A DNA stretch of 16,634 nt from JBFYKJ01 sp041306005 (GTDB lineage Archaea > Altiarchaeota > Altiarchaeia > JAFGQM01): assembly GCA_041306005.1 (NCBI GenBank), contig JBFYKJ010000027.1, positions 1 through 16,634 of the forward strand, read 5' to 3'. This document shows, piece by piece, positions 6,656 to 12,945 of the stretch. A model generated the notes under the pieces. The model did not search any database and was not told the origin of the DNA. It saw only the letters and a list, made by a program, of their open reading frames with translations. Each line of letters opens with the position of its first letter. Position 1 is the stretch's first letter. The position numbers and the translations under genes are program-made.

Positions 6656-7513
6656 TCAATAGACCGTCTTCGGGTCAAACAGCTTCTTCCCGGTTATCTT
6701 CCCGTTTAGGTCCCTGAAGAAGCAGGTTTCATAGCCCTCGTGGCACGCGGCGCCCTTCGGCTCGACAAGGTAGAGCAGCGCGTCGCCGTCGCAGTCCACG
6801 CACGCGTTCTTTACCTTCATGATGTTGCCCGAAACCTCGCCCTTCTTCCACAGCCTATTCTTGGATGTTGAGTAGAACCACAGCTCGCCGGTCTCGCGCG
6901 TTTTCTCAAACGCGCCCTTGTCCTGGAAAGCCACCATTAGGACCTTTTTTGTCCCCGCGTCCTGGGCTACGGCTATCACAAGCGGCTTGCCGCCGATCTT
7001 CCGCTTCTTAAGGCCTTTCCAGTCCATATCGGTCTTCAGTCTTGGGTCTGAAGTCTGGCGCTTATTATCTATCCTGCGCTCCATCAGCAGCGCGGGCTCG
7101 CCGCCGCACGTGACCGTGCCGGCTTCCTTAAACCCCTCGCGGATAAAAAAATACTGCGCCGCAGTATTTGACGCTTTTGCTTTAATAATCAGCGCCTTGG
7201 CACCCGCATGCGATGCGAGCGCGGCTGCGGCATCAACCAGCTTGGAGCCAACGCCTCTTCGCCTGAACGGCCCAGCCACGCAGATGGGCCCTATCTCCGC
7301 CGCGGGCAACCGGGAGCAATCAACACCGCAAAAGCCGGCCAGTTTAGTCCGCCCCGCCCCGCCGGACGCCACAAGGAGGCGCATCCCGGGCCGTTTGGAG
7401 AGCTCGGTTATGAAATCGGGCGTGACTGCCGCGTACTGAAACGCGCCCGAACTGGCGTTGCTGAGATTGGCAAACGCCTTTGCATCACCCGGTTGGAACT
7501 CGCGGATTATCAT
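6656..7513 (-). CDS. hisI: GNAT acetyltransferase read in frame into phosphoribosyl-AMP cyclohydrolase (HisI)
   Basis: One open frame of 285 residues holds two unrelated domains. Residues 1-148 are a GNAT acetyltransferase with motif A R84-RRGVG-S (acetyl-CoA loop) and YFFIREGF (121-128). Residues 163-285 are a complete HisI, which opens the ring of phosphoribosyl-AMP in histidine synthesis. It has AVAQD, ELWFYSTSKNRLWKKGEVSGN, the Mg site VDCDGDA and Zn cysteines in DCDGD and CHEGYETC. The joint (residues 151-162) is encoded by heptad repeat array B. HisI has its own ATG at 7027, one codon after the array, so hisI (6656-7027, 123 residues) may be translated separately. ATG 7513 was chosen for the GNAT; a TTG at 7525 is also possible. 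hisF lies upstream on the same strand, so this is a small his operon. The HisI function is secure; a true fusion protein is inference. Confidence 0.88.
   Translation of the reverse strand: MIIREFQPGDAKAFANLSNASSGAFQYAAVTPDFITELSKRPGMRLLVASGGAGRTKLAGFCGVDCSRLPAAEIGPICVAGPFRRRGVGSKLVDAAAALASHAGAKALIIKAKASNTAAQYFFIREGFKEAGTVTCGGEPALLMERRIDNKRQTSDPRLKTDMDWKGLKKRKIGGKPLVIAVAQDAGTKKVLMVAFQDKGAFEKTRETGELWFYSTSKNRLWKKGEVSGNIMKVKNACVDCDGDALLYLVEPKGAACHEGYETCFFRDLNGKITGKKLFDPKTVY
7030..7057. repeat. Heptad repeat array B inside the GNAT-HisI frame
   Basis: Four 7-nt units read on the minus strand CAGACTT-CAGACCC-AAGACTG-AAGACCG and end two bases before the ATG that would start HisI on its own. The units match arrays A and C. 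In the GNAT frame they translate without a stop as RQTSDPRLKTD. Confidence 0.85.
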
Positions 7514-7541
7514 ATTGATGCGCAATCCCGCGGGCAGGCCG

Positions 7542-7624
7542 CGGACCGAATACTGCGGACCGAATACTGCGGACCGAAGACTGCGGACCGAATACTGCGG
7601 ACCGAAGACCGCAGACTGAAGACC
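7542..7624. repeat. Heptad repeat array C (12 units) between hisF and the GNAT-hisI ORF
   Basis: Twelve successive 7-nt units, with the last base of the final one belonging to the hisF stop codon. On the plus strand they alternate CGGACCG with AATACTG or AAGACTG, and end AAGACCG-CAGACTG-AAGACC. The array fills almost the whole spacer of the his operon. It is written in the opposite strand sense to arrays A, B and D. It has no spacers and no long dyad symmetry, so neither CRISPR nor REP element fits. Confidence 0.95.
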
Positions 7625-8416
7625 TTAAAACCTCATCGGCACCCCGTTGTTAGAGAGGTATTCCTTCACGCCCCTTATCGAGTATTCCCCGAAATGGAAA
7701 ATGGATGCGGCTAGGGCGGCGTCGGCCTTTCCCTTCTTGAATGCGTCAAGCAAGTGCTCGGGCCTCCCGGCCCCGCCAGAGGCGATGACCGGGATGGAAA
7801 CCGATTCGGATATCGCCCTTGTAAGCTCAAGGTCATATCCAGTTTTTACACCGTCGGCGTCCATCGAGGTGAGCAGTATCTCGCCCGCCCCCAACTGCTC
7901 AGCCTTCTTTGCCCAGCCGACGGCATCCATGCCCGTGTCTTTCCTGCCGCCGTAGGTCCAGACGTTCCATGAGGGCGCCTTTTGGGGGCCCTTGCATGCG
8001 CCCGCCCGCTTGGCGTCTATCGCAACAACCATGCACTGCTCGCCGTATATCTTCGAGCCGTCTTTTATCAGCTTCGGGTTCTCGACGGCAGCCGTGTTTA
8101 TCGAGACCTTGTCAGCCCCGGACTTGAGCGCCCGGTTGATATCATCGGTAGTCCTGACCCCGCCCCCGAGGGTGACCGGGATGAAGACCTTCTCCGTAGT
8201 CCGTTCAAGGACGTCCCACATCGTGCCCCTGCGGTGCGCGGAGGCTGTTATGTCCAAAAACACTATCTCGTCCGCGCCCTCCTTGTAATAGAACTCGGCG
8301 CGCTCCACCGGGTCGCCGGCGTAGCGTATCTGCTTGAACTTGACTCCCTTGACCACCCGCCCTAGGGGGGCGGACAAGTCGCAGTCAAGGCATGGGATTA
8401 TACGCTTTGTTAGCAT
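7625..8416 (-). CDS. hisF: Imidazole glycerol phosphate synthase, cyclase subunit HisF
   Basis: With the glutaminase HisH it turns PRFAR and ammonia into imidazole glycerol phosphate and AICAR, the fifth step of histidine synthesis. The 263-residue protein is a full-length (beta/alpha)8 barrel. The catalytic aspartates appear in IIPCLDCD (D11) and VVAIDAKR (D134). The phosphate-binding loops are TLGGGVRT (about 82-89) and IASGGAGRPEH, and the segment LLTSMDADGVKTGYD is characteristic of HisF. ATG 8416 gives the canonical MLTKRIIPCLD beginning. HisH is not in the window. It leads a minus-strand unit with the GNAT-hisI ORF, separated by heptad array C, and is divergent from pyrE over a 94-bp spacer. 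Confidence 0.97.
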   Translation of the reverse strand: MLTKRIIPCLDCDLSAPLGRVVKGVKFKQIRYAGDPVERAEFYYKEGADEIVFLDITASAHRRGTMWDVLERTTEKVFIPVTLGGGVRTTDDINRALKSGADKVSINTAAVENPKLIKDGSKIYGEQCMVVAIDAKRAGACKGPQKAPSWNVWTYGGRKDTGMDAVGWAKKAEQLGAGEILLTSMDADGVKTGYDLELTRAISESVSIPVIASGGAGRPEHLLDAFKKGKADAALAASIFHFGEYSIRGVKEYLSNNGVPMRF

Positions 8417-8436
8417 CGTGTTATCGTATTAGGGGC

Positions 8437-8445
8437 GGATTATGG
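8437..8445 (-). promoter_or_regulatory. Weak TATA-like box for hisF
   Basis: On the minus strand CCATAATCC is centred about 25 nt before the hisF ATG at 8416. The match to a TATA box is poor, and the call rests mainly on spacing. Confidence 0.3.
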
Positions 8446-8474
8446 AGATCCTGGATATCCGGCCAAACATTCGG

Positions 8475-8484
8475 ATATTTAATA
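8475..8484 (+). promoter_or_regulatory. TATA box for pyrE
   Basis: ATATTTAATA is centred about 31 nt before the pyrE ATG at 8511, predicting a leader of only a few bases. It lies back to back with the weak hisF box. Confidence 0.55.
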
Positions 8485-8510
8485 GGGCGTCCGTCTAAAA
8501 TAAAACCGGG

Positions 8511-9101
8511 ATGGACAAGAAGAAGGTTCTGGGCGCGCTGGCCGACGCGAATGTCGTGAAATTCGGCGAGTTCACGCTGGTCAGCGGCGAGAAGAGCCCG
8601 ATATATGTGGACCTGCGGATGCTGCCCTCTTACCCGGCGTCCTTTGACACGGTAACGACCGCCCTGGCCGACCTCGTGAAGAAGACGGGCGCGGGCGTTA
8701 TTGCAGGCGTTGAAACCGCGGGCATACCCCTTGCGGCCGCTGTCGCCTTAAAGCTAAAGAAGCCCATGCTCTACGTCAGGAAGAAACCCAAGGAGTACGG
8801 TACGAGGTCGCGGATAGAGGGCGTCCTCAGGAGCGGGGACACGACCGTCCTGATAGACGATTTGATGACCAAGGGGACGAGCAAGCTCGATTTCATCGAG
8901 CCGCTGAGGCAGGCGGGCGCAAAGGCGGACGACATCGCGATAATACTCGACAGGGAGCAGGGCGGGGACCAGGCGCTCGCCGGGATAGGAGTGAAGCTGC
9001 ACAAGCTCGTGACGTTAAAAGACCTCCTCGCGCACATGCACGAGAAGGAGCTCATAGACGACAACCAGTACAGGAGAATATTGGAGTACCTGAAGAAGTG
9101 A
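8511..9101 (+). CDS. pyrE: Orotate phosphoribosyltransferase
   Basis: Joins orotate to PRPP to make OMP in de novo pyrimidine synthesis. The protein has 196 residues, normal for an archaeal or bacterial OPRT. The type I PRTase PRPP-binding motif is VLIDDLMTKGTSK (about 113-125). The family's N-terminal FTLVSGEKSPIYVDLR (about 21-36) and the catalytic-loop segment MLYVRKKPKEYGTRSRIEG (about 86-104) are both present. ATG 8511 is preceded by a TATA box at 31 nt. No OMP decarboxylase is fused, in contrast to eukaryotic UMP synthase. The downstream exported protein starts 40 bp later and may be co-transcribed, although it looks unrelated. Confidence 0.95.
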   Translation: MDKKKVLGALADANVVKFGEFTLVSGEKSPIYVDLRMLPSYPASFDTVTTALADLVKKTGAGVIAGVETAGIPLAAAVALKLKKPMLYVRKKPKEYGTRSRIEGVLRSGDTTVLIDDLMTKGTSKLDFIEPLRQAGAKADDIAIILDREQGGDQALAGIGVKLHKLVTLKDLLAHMHEKELIDDNQYRRILEYLKK

Positions 9102-9140
9102 GGCAGATAGGGACATACTGGCGATGAGCTTTTGAGAATA

Positions 9141-9773
9141 ATGGATAGGACTTATTTAATCTCGGTTTTCATAATCCTGGCTGTATGGGTCGCGTCGGCT
9201 AACGGCGCTTGCCCGGGCAGAACAGAGGCGACAATGGGTGTCGACGCCTATCTTGATCCACCCACGGAGTGCATACGAGTGGAGGTTAGCCCCGGTTGTG
9301 GACCAAACAGTCCCCACCAGTTAGTCATTGAGAATACGAATTGTCTTAAACCCATTGTCTATGTGGGGCAAGGAATCACAAAGGAATTGAACAGCAGGGA
9401 CACCAAAACAGAAAGATACGTAAATGAGGGTTCGTCTATGACGGACGGCAACATCCCACAAGGTATCGGAGTAGAATGGACTCGGGAGATTTATTTCAAG
9501 GACAATCCAAACGAGAAAATAACCATCCACGGGGTCAATTACCCCCGAGACTTATATGATGAACTGGTGGAGCTGCGACATCAGTTTTGTGTGAATGAGG
9601 AAGACCCAAAATCGATGGAGTATATGTACTGCCTAAGGCGAAGTCTTTCGGAATTCAACGATGGGACATTTAATACAGTTAAAGAAGGGGAGGGCGAATT
9701 CGTCCTTTGGTTAATCGGCGGTTCAACGCTTGTTCTAATCATAGGGGCGTTATTTGTCCTCAGAAAGAAGTAA
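9141..9773 (+). CDS. Single-pass exported protein, cysteine-rich, unknown function
   Basis: A 210-residue protein with a signal peptide (about 1-22, ending ASANGA) and one C-terminal membrane helix (about 187-206) followed by the basic end LRKK. Most of the chain should therefore face outward, anchored at its C-terminus. The external part has six cysteines (24, 44, 53, 68, 150, 164). I recognise no domain. ATG 9141 was preferred to the in-frame TTG at 9132. Base composition differs from its neighbours: 9361-9420 has 27 G/C of 60, against 39 of 60 at 8881-8940 in pyrE. Recent acquisition or a different codon regime is possible. The architecture matches the product at 12279-12854, which also has six cysteines, but the sequences do not visibly align. 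No convincing promoter of its own was seen. Confidence 0.72.
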   Translation: MDRTYLISVFIILAVWVASANGACPGRTEATMGVDAYLDPPTECIRVEVSPGCGPNSPHQLVIENTNCLKPIVYVGQGITKELNSRDTKTERYVNEGSSMTDGNIPQGIGVEWTREIYFKDNPNEKITIHGVNYPRDLYDELVELRHQFCVNEEDPKSMEYMYCLRRSLSEFNDGTFNTVKEGEGEFVLWLIGGSTLVLIIGALFVLRKK

Positions 9774-9783
9774 GACATCCGCA

Positions 9784-9791
9784 CTTTTATC
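9784..9791 (+). promoter_or_regulatory. TATA-like box for argC
   Basis: CTTTTATC is centred about 27 nt before the ATG at 9815. This supports that ATG as the start and a leaderless or nearly leaderless transcript. Confidence 0.5.
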
Positions 9792-9814
9792 TAACTATCC
9801 CAAAATATACCGAA

Positions 9815-10798
9815 ATGGCCAAAGTCTATGTCATCGGCGGGTCCGGCTACACCGGCGAGGAGCTCTTGAGGATACTGGCGAACCACCCGAAGGTGGATGA
9901 GATATCTGTCAGCTCCCGCCAGCACGTGGGAAAGAGGGTAGCTGAGCTGCACCCCGGGCTGGAAATCGACATCAAGTTCGAGGACTTCAGCGCCAAGAAT
10001 GCGAACGACTCAGACTTCGTCTTCACCTGCACGCCGCACACAAAAGCGATGGAGTACGCAGTCCAGCTCGACACGCGGATAATCGACCTCTCAGCCGACT
10101 TCAGGCTCAAGAACATCGACACCTACGAGCGGGTCTACCAGGTGAGGCATAGCGCTCCGGAGCTGGCTCCCCAAGCGGTCTACGGCCTGCCGGAGATACA
10201 CAGGAAGGAGATAAAGAGGACAAGAATACTTGCAAACCCCGGTTGCCTCGCAAGCGGGGCGATACTGGCTCTTTGGCCGCTTGCCCGAAACTTCAAGGTC
10301 AAGAGGGTGATAATAGACTCCAAGACCGGGATAAGCGGCGCCGGGAAGGAGCCGACCGAAGGCAGCCACTTCTGCTGGGTGAACGAGAATGTGACGCCCT
10401 ACAAGGTCGCAAGCCACAGGCACGTGCCGGAGATAGAGCAAGAGCTCGGGATGAAGGTGTTCTTCACACCGCACGTCGTCCCGATGACAAGGGGCATAGA
10501 AACCACTGTGCACGCCTTCGTCGAGGGGGACATGGAGAAGCTAAGGGACGTCTACAAGAAGGCCTACAAGGGCGAACCGTTCACAAAAGTAGTCGACCGG
10601 ATACCCTCCGTGCAGGCGGTGAGGGGCTCGAACTACTGCCACGTCGGCGGGTTCACCGAGGACGGGGAGAGGACTGTCATCTTCTCTGCGATAGACAACC
10701 TCGTCAAGGGCGCCTCGGGGGCAGCCGTGCAGAACATGAATATCATGGCGGGCTTCAACGAGGCCGCGGGGCTTGAGCAGCTCGGGATATGCCCGTGA
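9815..10798 (+). CDS. argC: N-acetyl-gamma-glutamyl-phosphate reductase (ArgC) or its LysW-linked counterpart (LysY)
   Basis: NADPH-dependent reduction of the acyl phosphate to the semialdehyde in arginine (or LysW-dependent lysine/ornithine) synthesis. The protein has 327 residues. The nucleotide-binding start VIGGSGYTGEELLRIL (about 6-21) is followed by VFTCTPH and IIDLSADFRL, YGLPEI, the catalytic cysteine in NPGCLASG (C144) and HRHVPEIEQEL (about 201-211). FTPHVVPMTRGI and the ending DNLVKGASGAAVQNMNIM are typical of the family. The frame is open 36 codons further upstream, but those overlap the preceding gene, and the ATG at 9815 gives the canonical beginning plus a TATA box at 27 nt. 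No other arg or lys gene is present, so ArgC and LysY cannot be separated by context. Confidence 0.93.
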   Translation: MAKVYVIGGSGYTGEELLRILANHPKVDEISVSSRQHVGKRVAELHPGLEIDIKFEDFSAKNANDSDFVFTCTPHTKAMEYAVQLDTRIIDLSADFRLKNIDTYERVYQVRHSAPELAPQAVYGLPEIHRKEIKRTRILANPGCLASGAILALWPLARNFKVKRVIIDSKTGISGAGKEPTEGSHFCWVNENVTPYKVASHRHVPEIEQELGMKVFFTPHVVPMTRGIETTVHAFVEGDMEKLRDVYKKAYKGEPFTKVVDRIPSVQAVRGSNYCHVGGFTEDGERTVIFSAIDNLVKGASGAAVQNMNIMAGFNEAAGLEQLGICP

Positions 10799-10822
10799 GG
10801 GCTGTTTTTGAGCCTGTCACTT

Positions 10823-10831
10823 CTTTAATTT
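10823..10831 (+). promoter_or_regulatory. Possible TATA box for mptA
   Basis: CTTTAATTT is centred about 49 nt before the mptA ATG, which would leave a leader of roughly 20-25 nt without a visible Shine-Dalgarno sequence. This is the weakest promoter assignment on the plus strand. Confidence 0.25.
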
Positions 10832-10875
10832 CTCTCTTTCCCAGCTAGTTCTAAAGCCGTAATAGACGTATCAGA

Positions 10876-11664
10876 ATGAACCGCGAGACGCAGGAGGACG
10901 CGCCGGGCGTGAAGAAGAGGCTCGAGCGCGTGGGGGTGACGAATTTGAGGACCCTAGTCATGACGGGCTTTGGCGGGCACATGTACAAGTTTGTCCCAAC
11001 ATTCGACATCTTCATAGACCTGGCGGAGGACAAAAGGGGCATACATATGTCCCGGCTGGTGGAATCCATCAGCGAGGCCGTCAACTCCGAGGCGGCATAC
11101 AAGCACGAGACGTTCGAGAACCTGGAGCGGGACATAATAGAGGAGCTTTGGGGCAAGCACGGGTTTGAGCGGGCCGAAGTCGGGCTGAGGACGGCTCTTG
11201 TCGTCGAGAAAAAGACGCCTGCGTCAAAGAAGTCCAGCATGGAGACGCACGACGTGGCTGTCAAGGTCGTCTGCGAAAACAAAAAGTACACGAAGGCCCT
11301 CACCGTCTGGGTAATCGGCAACACGGCATGCCCGCACTCGAAGGAGAACACCGGGAAGCCCCACATACAGCGGGCCGTGGCGGAGCTGGAAATCGAGTGC
11401 GGCTTCGACAAGGTGATCGACCTGAAGGAGATGATAGAGTGCGCCGAAGGGGCGTTCTCCTGCCCGGTTTATACCCTAGTCAAGACAGAGGACGAGAACG
11501 AGATGGTCAAGAGTATATACGACAACCCTAAGTTCGTGGAGGACGTGACGCGAGGGATATTGGACTCTGCGAAGAAGCGCTTTAAGGATTGCAGGATAAG
11601 GGCCAAGACCGTTTCCCAGGAGAGCATCCATCGGCACGATGTGGTGGCTGAGGGAAGGGCTTAG
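10876..11664 (+). CDS. mptA: GTP cyclohydrolase, FolE2/MptA type
   Basis: Metal-dependent opening of GTP to a dihydroneopterin phosphate. In archaea this feeds methanopterin-type cofactors and the 7-deazaguanine of archaeosine in tRNA. The 262-residue protein shows the family pattern: GVKKRLERVGVTNLRTLV (about 11-28), RGIHMSRLVE (about 54-63), a central TACPHSKENTGKPHIQRA (about 150-167), and IHRHDVVAEG near the end. The central site reads CPHS where bacterial FolE2 has CPCS; C152 remains, and H154 could also bind metal. By family, archaeal MptA uses Fe(II) and gives the 2',3'-cyclic phosphate; that is knowledge of the family, not visible here. The start is ATG 10876. It follows argC by 77 bp and ends just before repeat array D. 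Confidence 0.9.
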   Translation: MNRETQEDAPGVKKRLERVGVTNLRTLVMTGFGGHMYKFVPTFDIFIDLAEDKRGIHMSRLVESISEAVNSEAAYKHETFENLERDIIEELWGKHGFERAEVGLRTALVVEKKTPASKKSSMETHDVAVKVVCENKKYTKALTVWVIGNTACPHSKENTGKPHIQRAVAELEIECGFDKVIDLKEMIECAEGAFSCPVYTLVKTEDENEMVKSIYDNPKFVEDVTRGILDSAKKRFKDCRIRAKTVSQESIHRHDVVAEGRA

Positions 11665-11667
11665 GGG

Positions 11668-11731
11668 GTCTGCGGTCTTGTATGGGCGATGCTGAGCAAG
11701 TTTTGTATGAGCAAAGCTGAGCAAGTTTTGT
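11668..11731. repeat. Tandem repeat array D: two 25-nt units beside heptads
   Basis: GGTCTGCGGTCTTG, which is two heptads of the A/B/C type, runs into two 25-nt units (11681-11705 and 11706-11730). These share GCTGAGCAAGTTTTGT exactly and differ at a few 5' positions. The array fills the gap between the stop of mptA and the convergent stop of the second GNAT gene. The GGTCTTGTA entry into the repeat is shared with array A. Confidence 0.9.
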
Positions 11732-11741
11732 CTAAGGGGGG

Positions 11742-12224
11742 CTAAGCCCGTCTTGCGTGGGGAGGCGGCACATAGTGCTCGCCGGCCAAGAGCCTCAACC
11801 AGTCCTCCTGATAGCGCGAAAGCTCCTTTGGCTTTCCGTTCGGCTTGAACGTGCGGGTCCACTTGCCCCCGACGCCCGAGTTATTTACGGGGGCATAGCC
11901 TTGTTTCATGAAGAACGTCCTGGAGCCAACATCCCTAGGATAAGGGTTGTGAATCACCGCCTCCTTCGTGCGATTGGCGTGCTCTTGCACTACCTCGTGG
12001 AAGAGCTGAAGCATCTCCTTACCGAGGCCTTTGCCGGTTGGCCGGGACTCGATCGACCCTACCCCTACTGTAAAGCCGCTTTTAGCCCTCTCGATGACAG
12101 GAAGGGTATAGCTCACCGTGCCTTCGCCACGTTCCCCGGTAATGCGGACTTGGTGCGACTGACCGTAGTGCGGATCTTTGACAAGCGTCTTCGTAGGCCT
12201 AGAAAGCCTTAGTTTGGGTTGCAT
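11742..12224 (-). CDS. GNAT-family N-acetyltransferase-like protein
   Basis: A 160-residue protein. The acetyl-CoA loop reads R61-PTGKGLG-K (motif A), after strand VGVGSIES. A second GNAT signature, TFFMKQGYAPV (about 103-113), lies near the C-terminus. The N-terminal 40 residues are basic and weakly structured. Its substrate is unknown. ATG 12224 was chosen because it opens the frame before the predicted first strand. A possible TATA-like TTCTTAGAA lies about 26 nt upstream on the minus strand but is weak. It does not visibly resemble the GNAT domain fused to HisI beyond the fold motifs. Composition in 11881-11940 is 29 G/C of 60, below the metabolic genes here, which hints at a mobile accessory gene. 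It converges on mptA across array D. Confidence 0.75.
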   Translation of the reverse strand: MQPKLRLSRPTKTLVKDPHYGQSHQVRITGERGEGTVSYTLPVIERAKSGFTVGVGSIESRPTGKGLGKEMLQLFHEVVQEHANRTKEAVIHNPYPRDVGSRTFFMKQGYAPVNNSGVGGKWTRTFKPNGKPKELSRYQEDWLRLLAGEHYVPPPHARRA

Positions 12225-12278
12225 GGTTTTCAGACGTTATAGGGTGTTCTAAGAAATCAAAGAAGAAAAGCTGCCGCC

Positions 12279-12854
12279 TCACTTCTTCCGCAACCTCAGC
12301 ATATATAAAAACAGCCCCGTCATCACAACTGCGACCATTAGGTAGGCCATCCAAGCCGGCGGGGCAGAGACCGTAGATGAGCCCTCACCCGGGGCTGTGG
12401 GCACAAGGTCGTTCCAGAGTATCTGCGCGACGGGGGCGCTGCACCTGTAGGTGATGCACTGCCCGTTCTCGTAGCCGCGGCCGGATTTGACATAGCCGGT
12501 CCATCCGCCGTTCCTGGCGACCGCAAGGTAATCTTGGCAGTCCGCCGGGCGGGCCGCGTTCGCATCCGCAGCCTCCTGCAGGAAAGCCCGGTAGCTCTCA
12601 TCGTCCTGGCGCTCAACTGAATACCCGTTTATCACAAACTCCTTGATTATCGCGATGTCCTCACCCGTAAGCCCGCACGCACCGCTGTTATCCCCTAAAA
12701 GTTCCAACACCGCCGTCGCGTTGCGGTACTTCTCGTCAAACCCTATGCTGCAGCCGTCCCCGCCGGACACGCTGGGATAAAACACGCACGCAGAGGCGAT
12801 GCCGGCGAGCGCTATGAGCGCCAGCGCCGTGACAATCATGAGTTCTTTGGCCAC
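12279..12854 (-). CDS. Single-pass exported protein with C-terminal membrane anchor, unknown function
   Basis: A 191-residue protein. A signal peptide covers about 1-22 (LALIALAGIASA) and is followed at once by C23, so lipid attachment is conceivable, although the preceding residues are not a canonical lipobox. A C-terminal helix (about 168-187) ends in the basic tail LRLRKK. The outward-facing part holds six cysteines (23, 35, 60, 106, 133, 138) and a serine/proline-rich stalk (about 152-166) before the anchor. No domain was recognised. The start is GTG at 12854, which sits 25 nt after a good TATA box on the minus strand; an ATG at 12839 is also in frame but would shorten the positive N-region. 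It is divergent from the DUF4139-like gene, which is also exported, suggesting a shared surface role. Confidence 0.72.
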   Translation of the reverse strand: MAKELMIVTALALIALAGIASACVFYPSVSGGDGCSIGFDEKYRNATAVLELLGDNSGACGLTGEDIAIIKEFVINGYSVERQDDESYRAFLQEAADANAARPADCQDYLAVARNGGWTGYVKSGRGYENGQCITYRCSAPVAQILWNDLVPTAPGEGSSTVSAPPAWMAYLMVAVVMTGLFLYMLRLRKK

Positions 12855-12874
12855 GTCAGCTTTAACGCTGGCGC

Positions 12875-12884
12875 TATTAAAATA
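12875..12884 (-). promoter_or_regulatory. TATA box for the single-pass exported protein gene
   Basis: On the minus strand TATTTTAATA is centred 25 nt before the GTG at 12854, the leaderless spacing. It lies inside CTATTTTAATAG, a near-palindrome, 22 bp from the facing box of the divergent gene. Confidence 0.6.
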
Positions 12885-12906
12885 GGCTTCCGCTTGTTTC
12901 GAACCC

Positions 12907-12916
12907 TATTTATATA
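12907..12916 (+). promoter_or_regulatory. TATA box for the DUF4139-like gene
   Basis: TATTTATATA is a strong TATA match centred about 34 nt before the ATG at 12946, predicting a leader of about 8-10 nt. The DNA ligase gene has the same spacing. Confidence 0.65.
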
Positions 12917-12945
12917 GCCCGCGTTGTAGTTCAAGACGTAAGAAA

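Noticed and set aside
7208..7714. 168-residue plus-strand reading frame across the GNAT start and array C
   Set aside because: It is antisense to the GNAT domain, runs through the heptad array as low-complexity peptide and ends inside hisF; no recognisable domain and no promoter.
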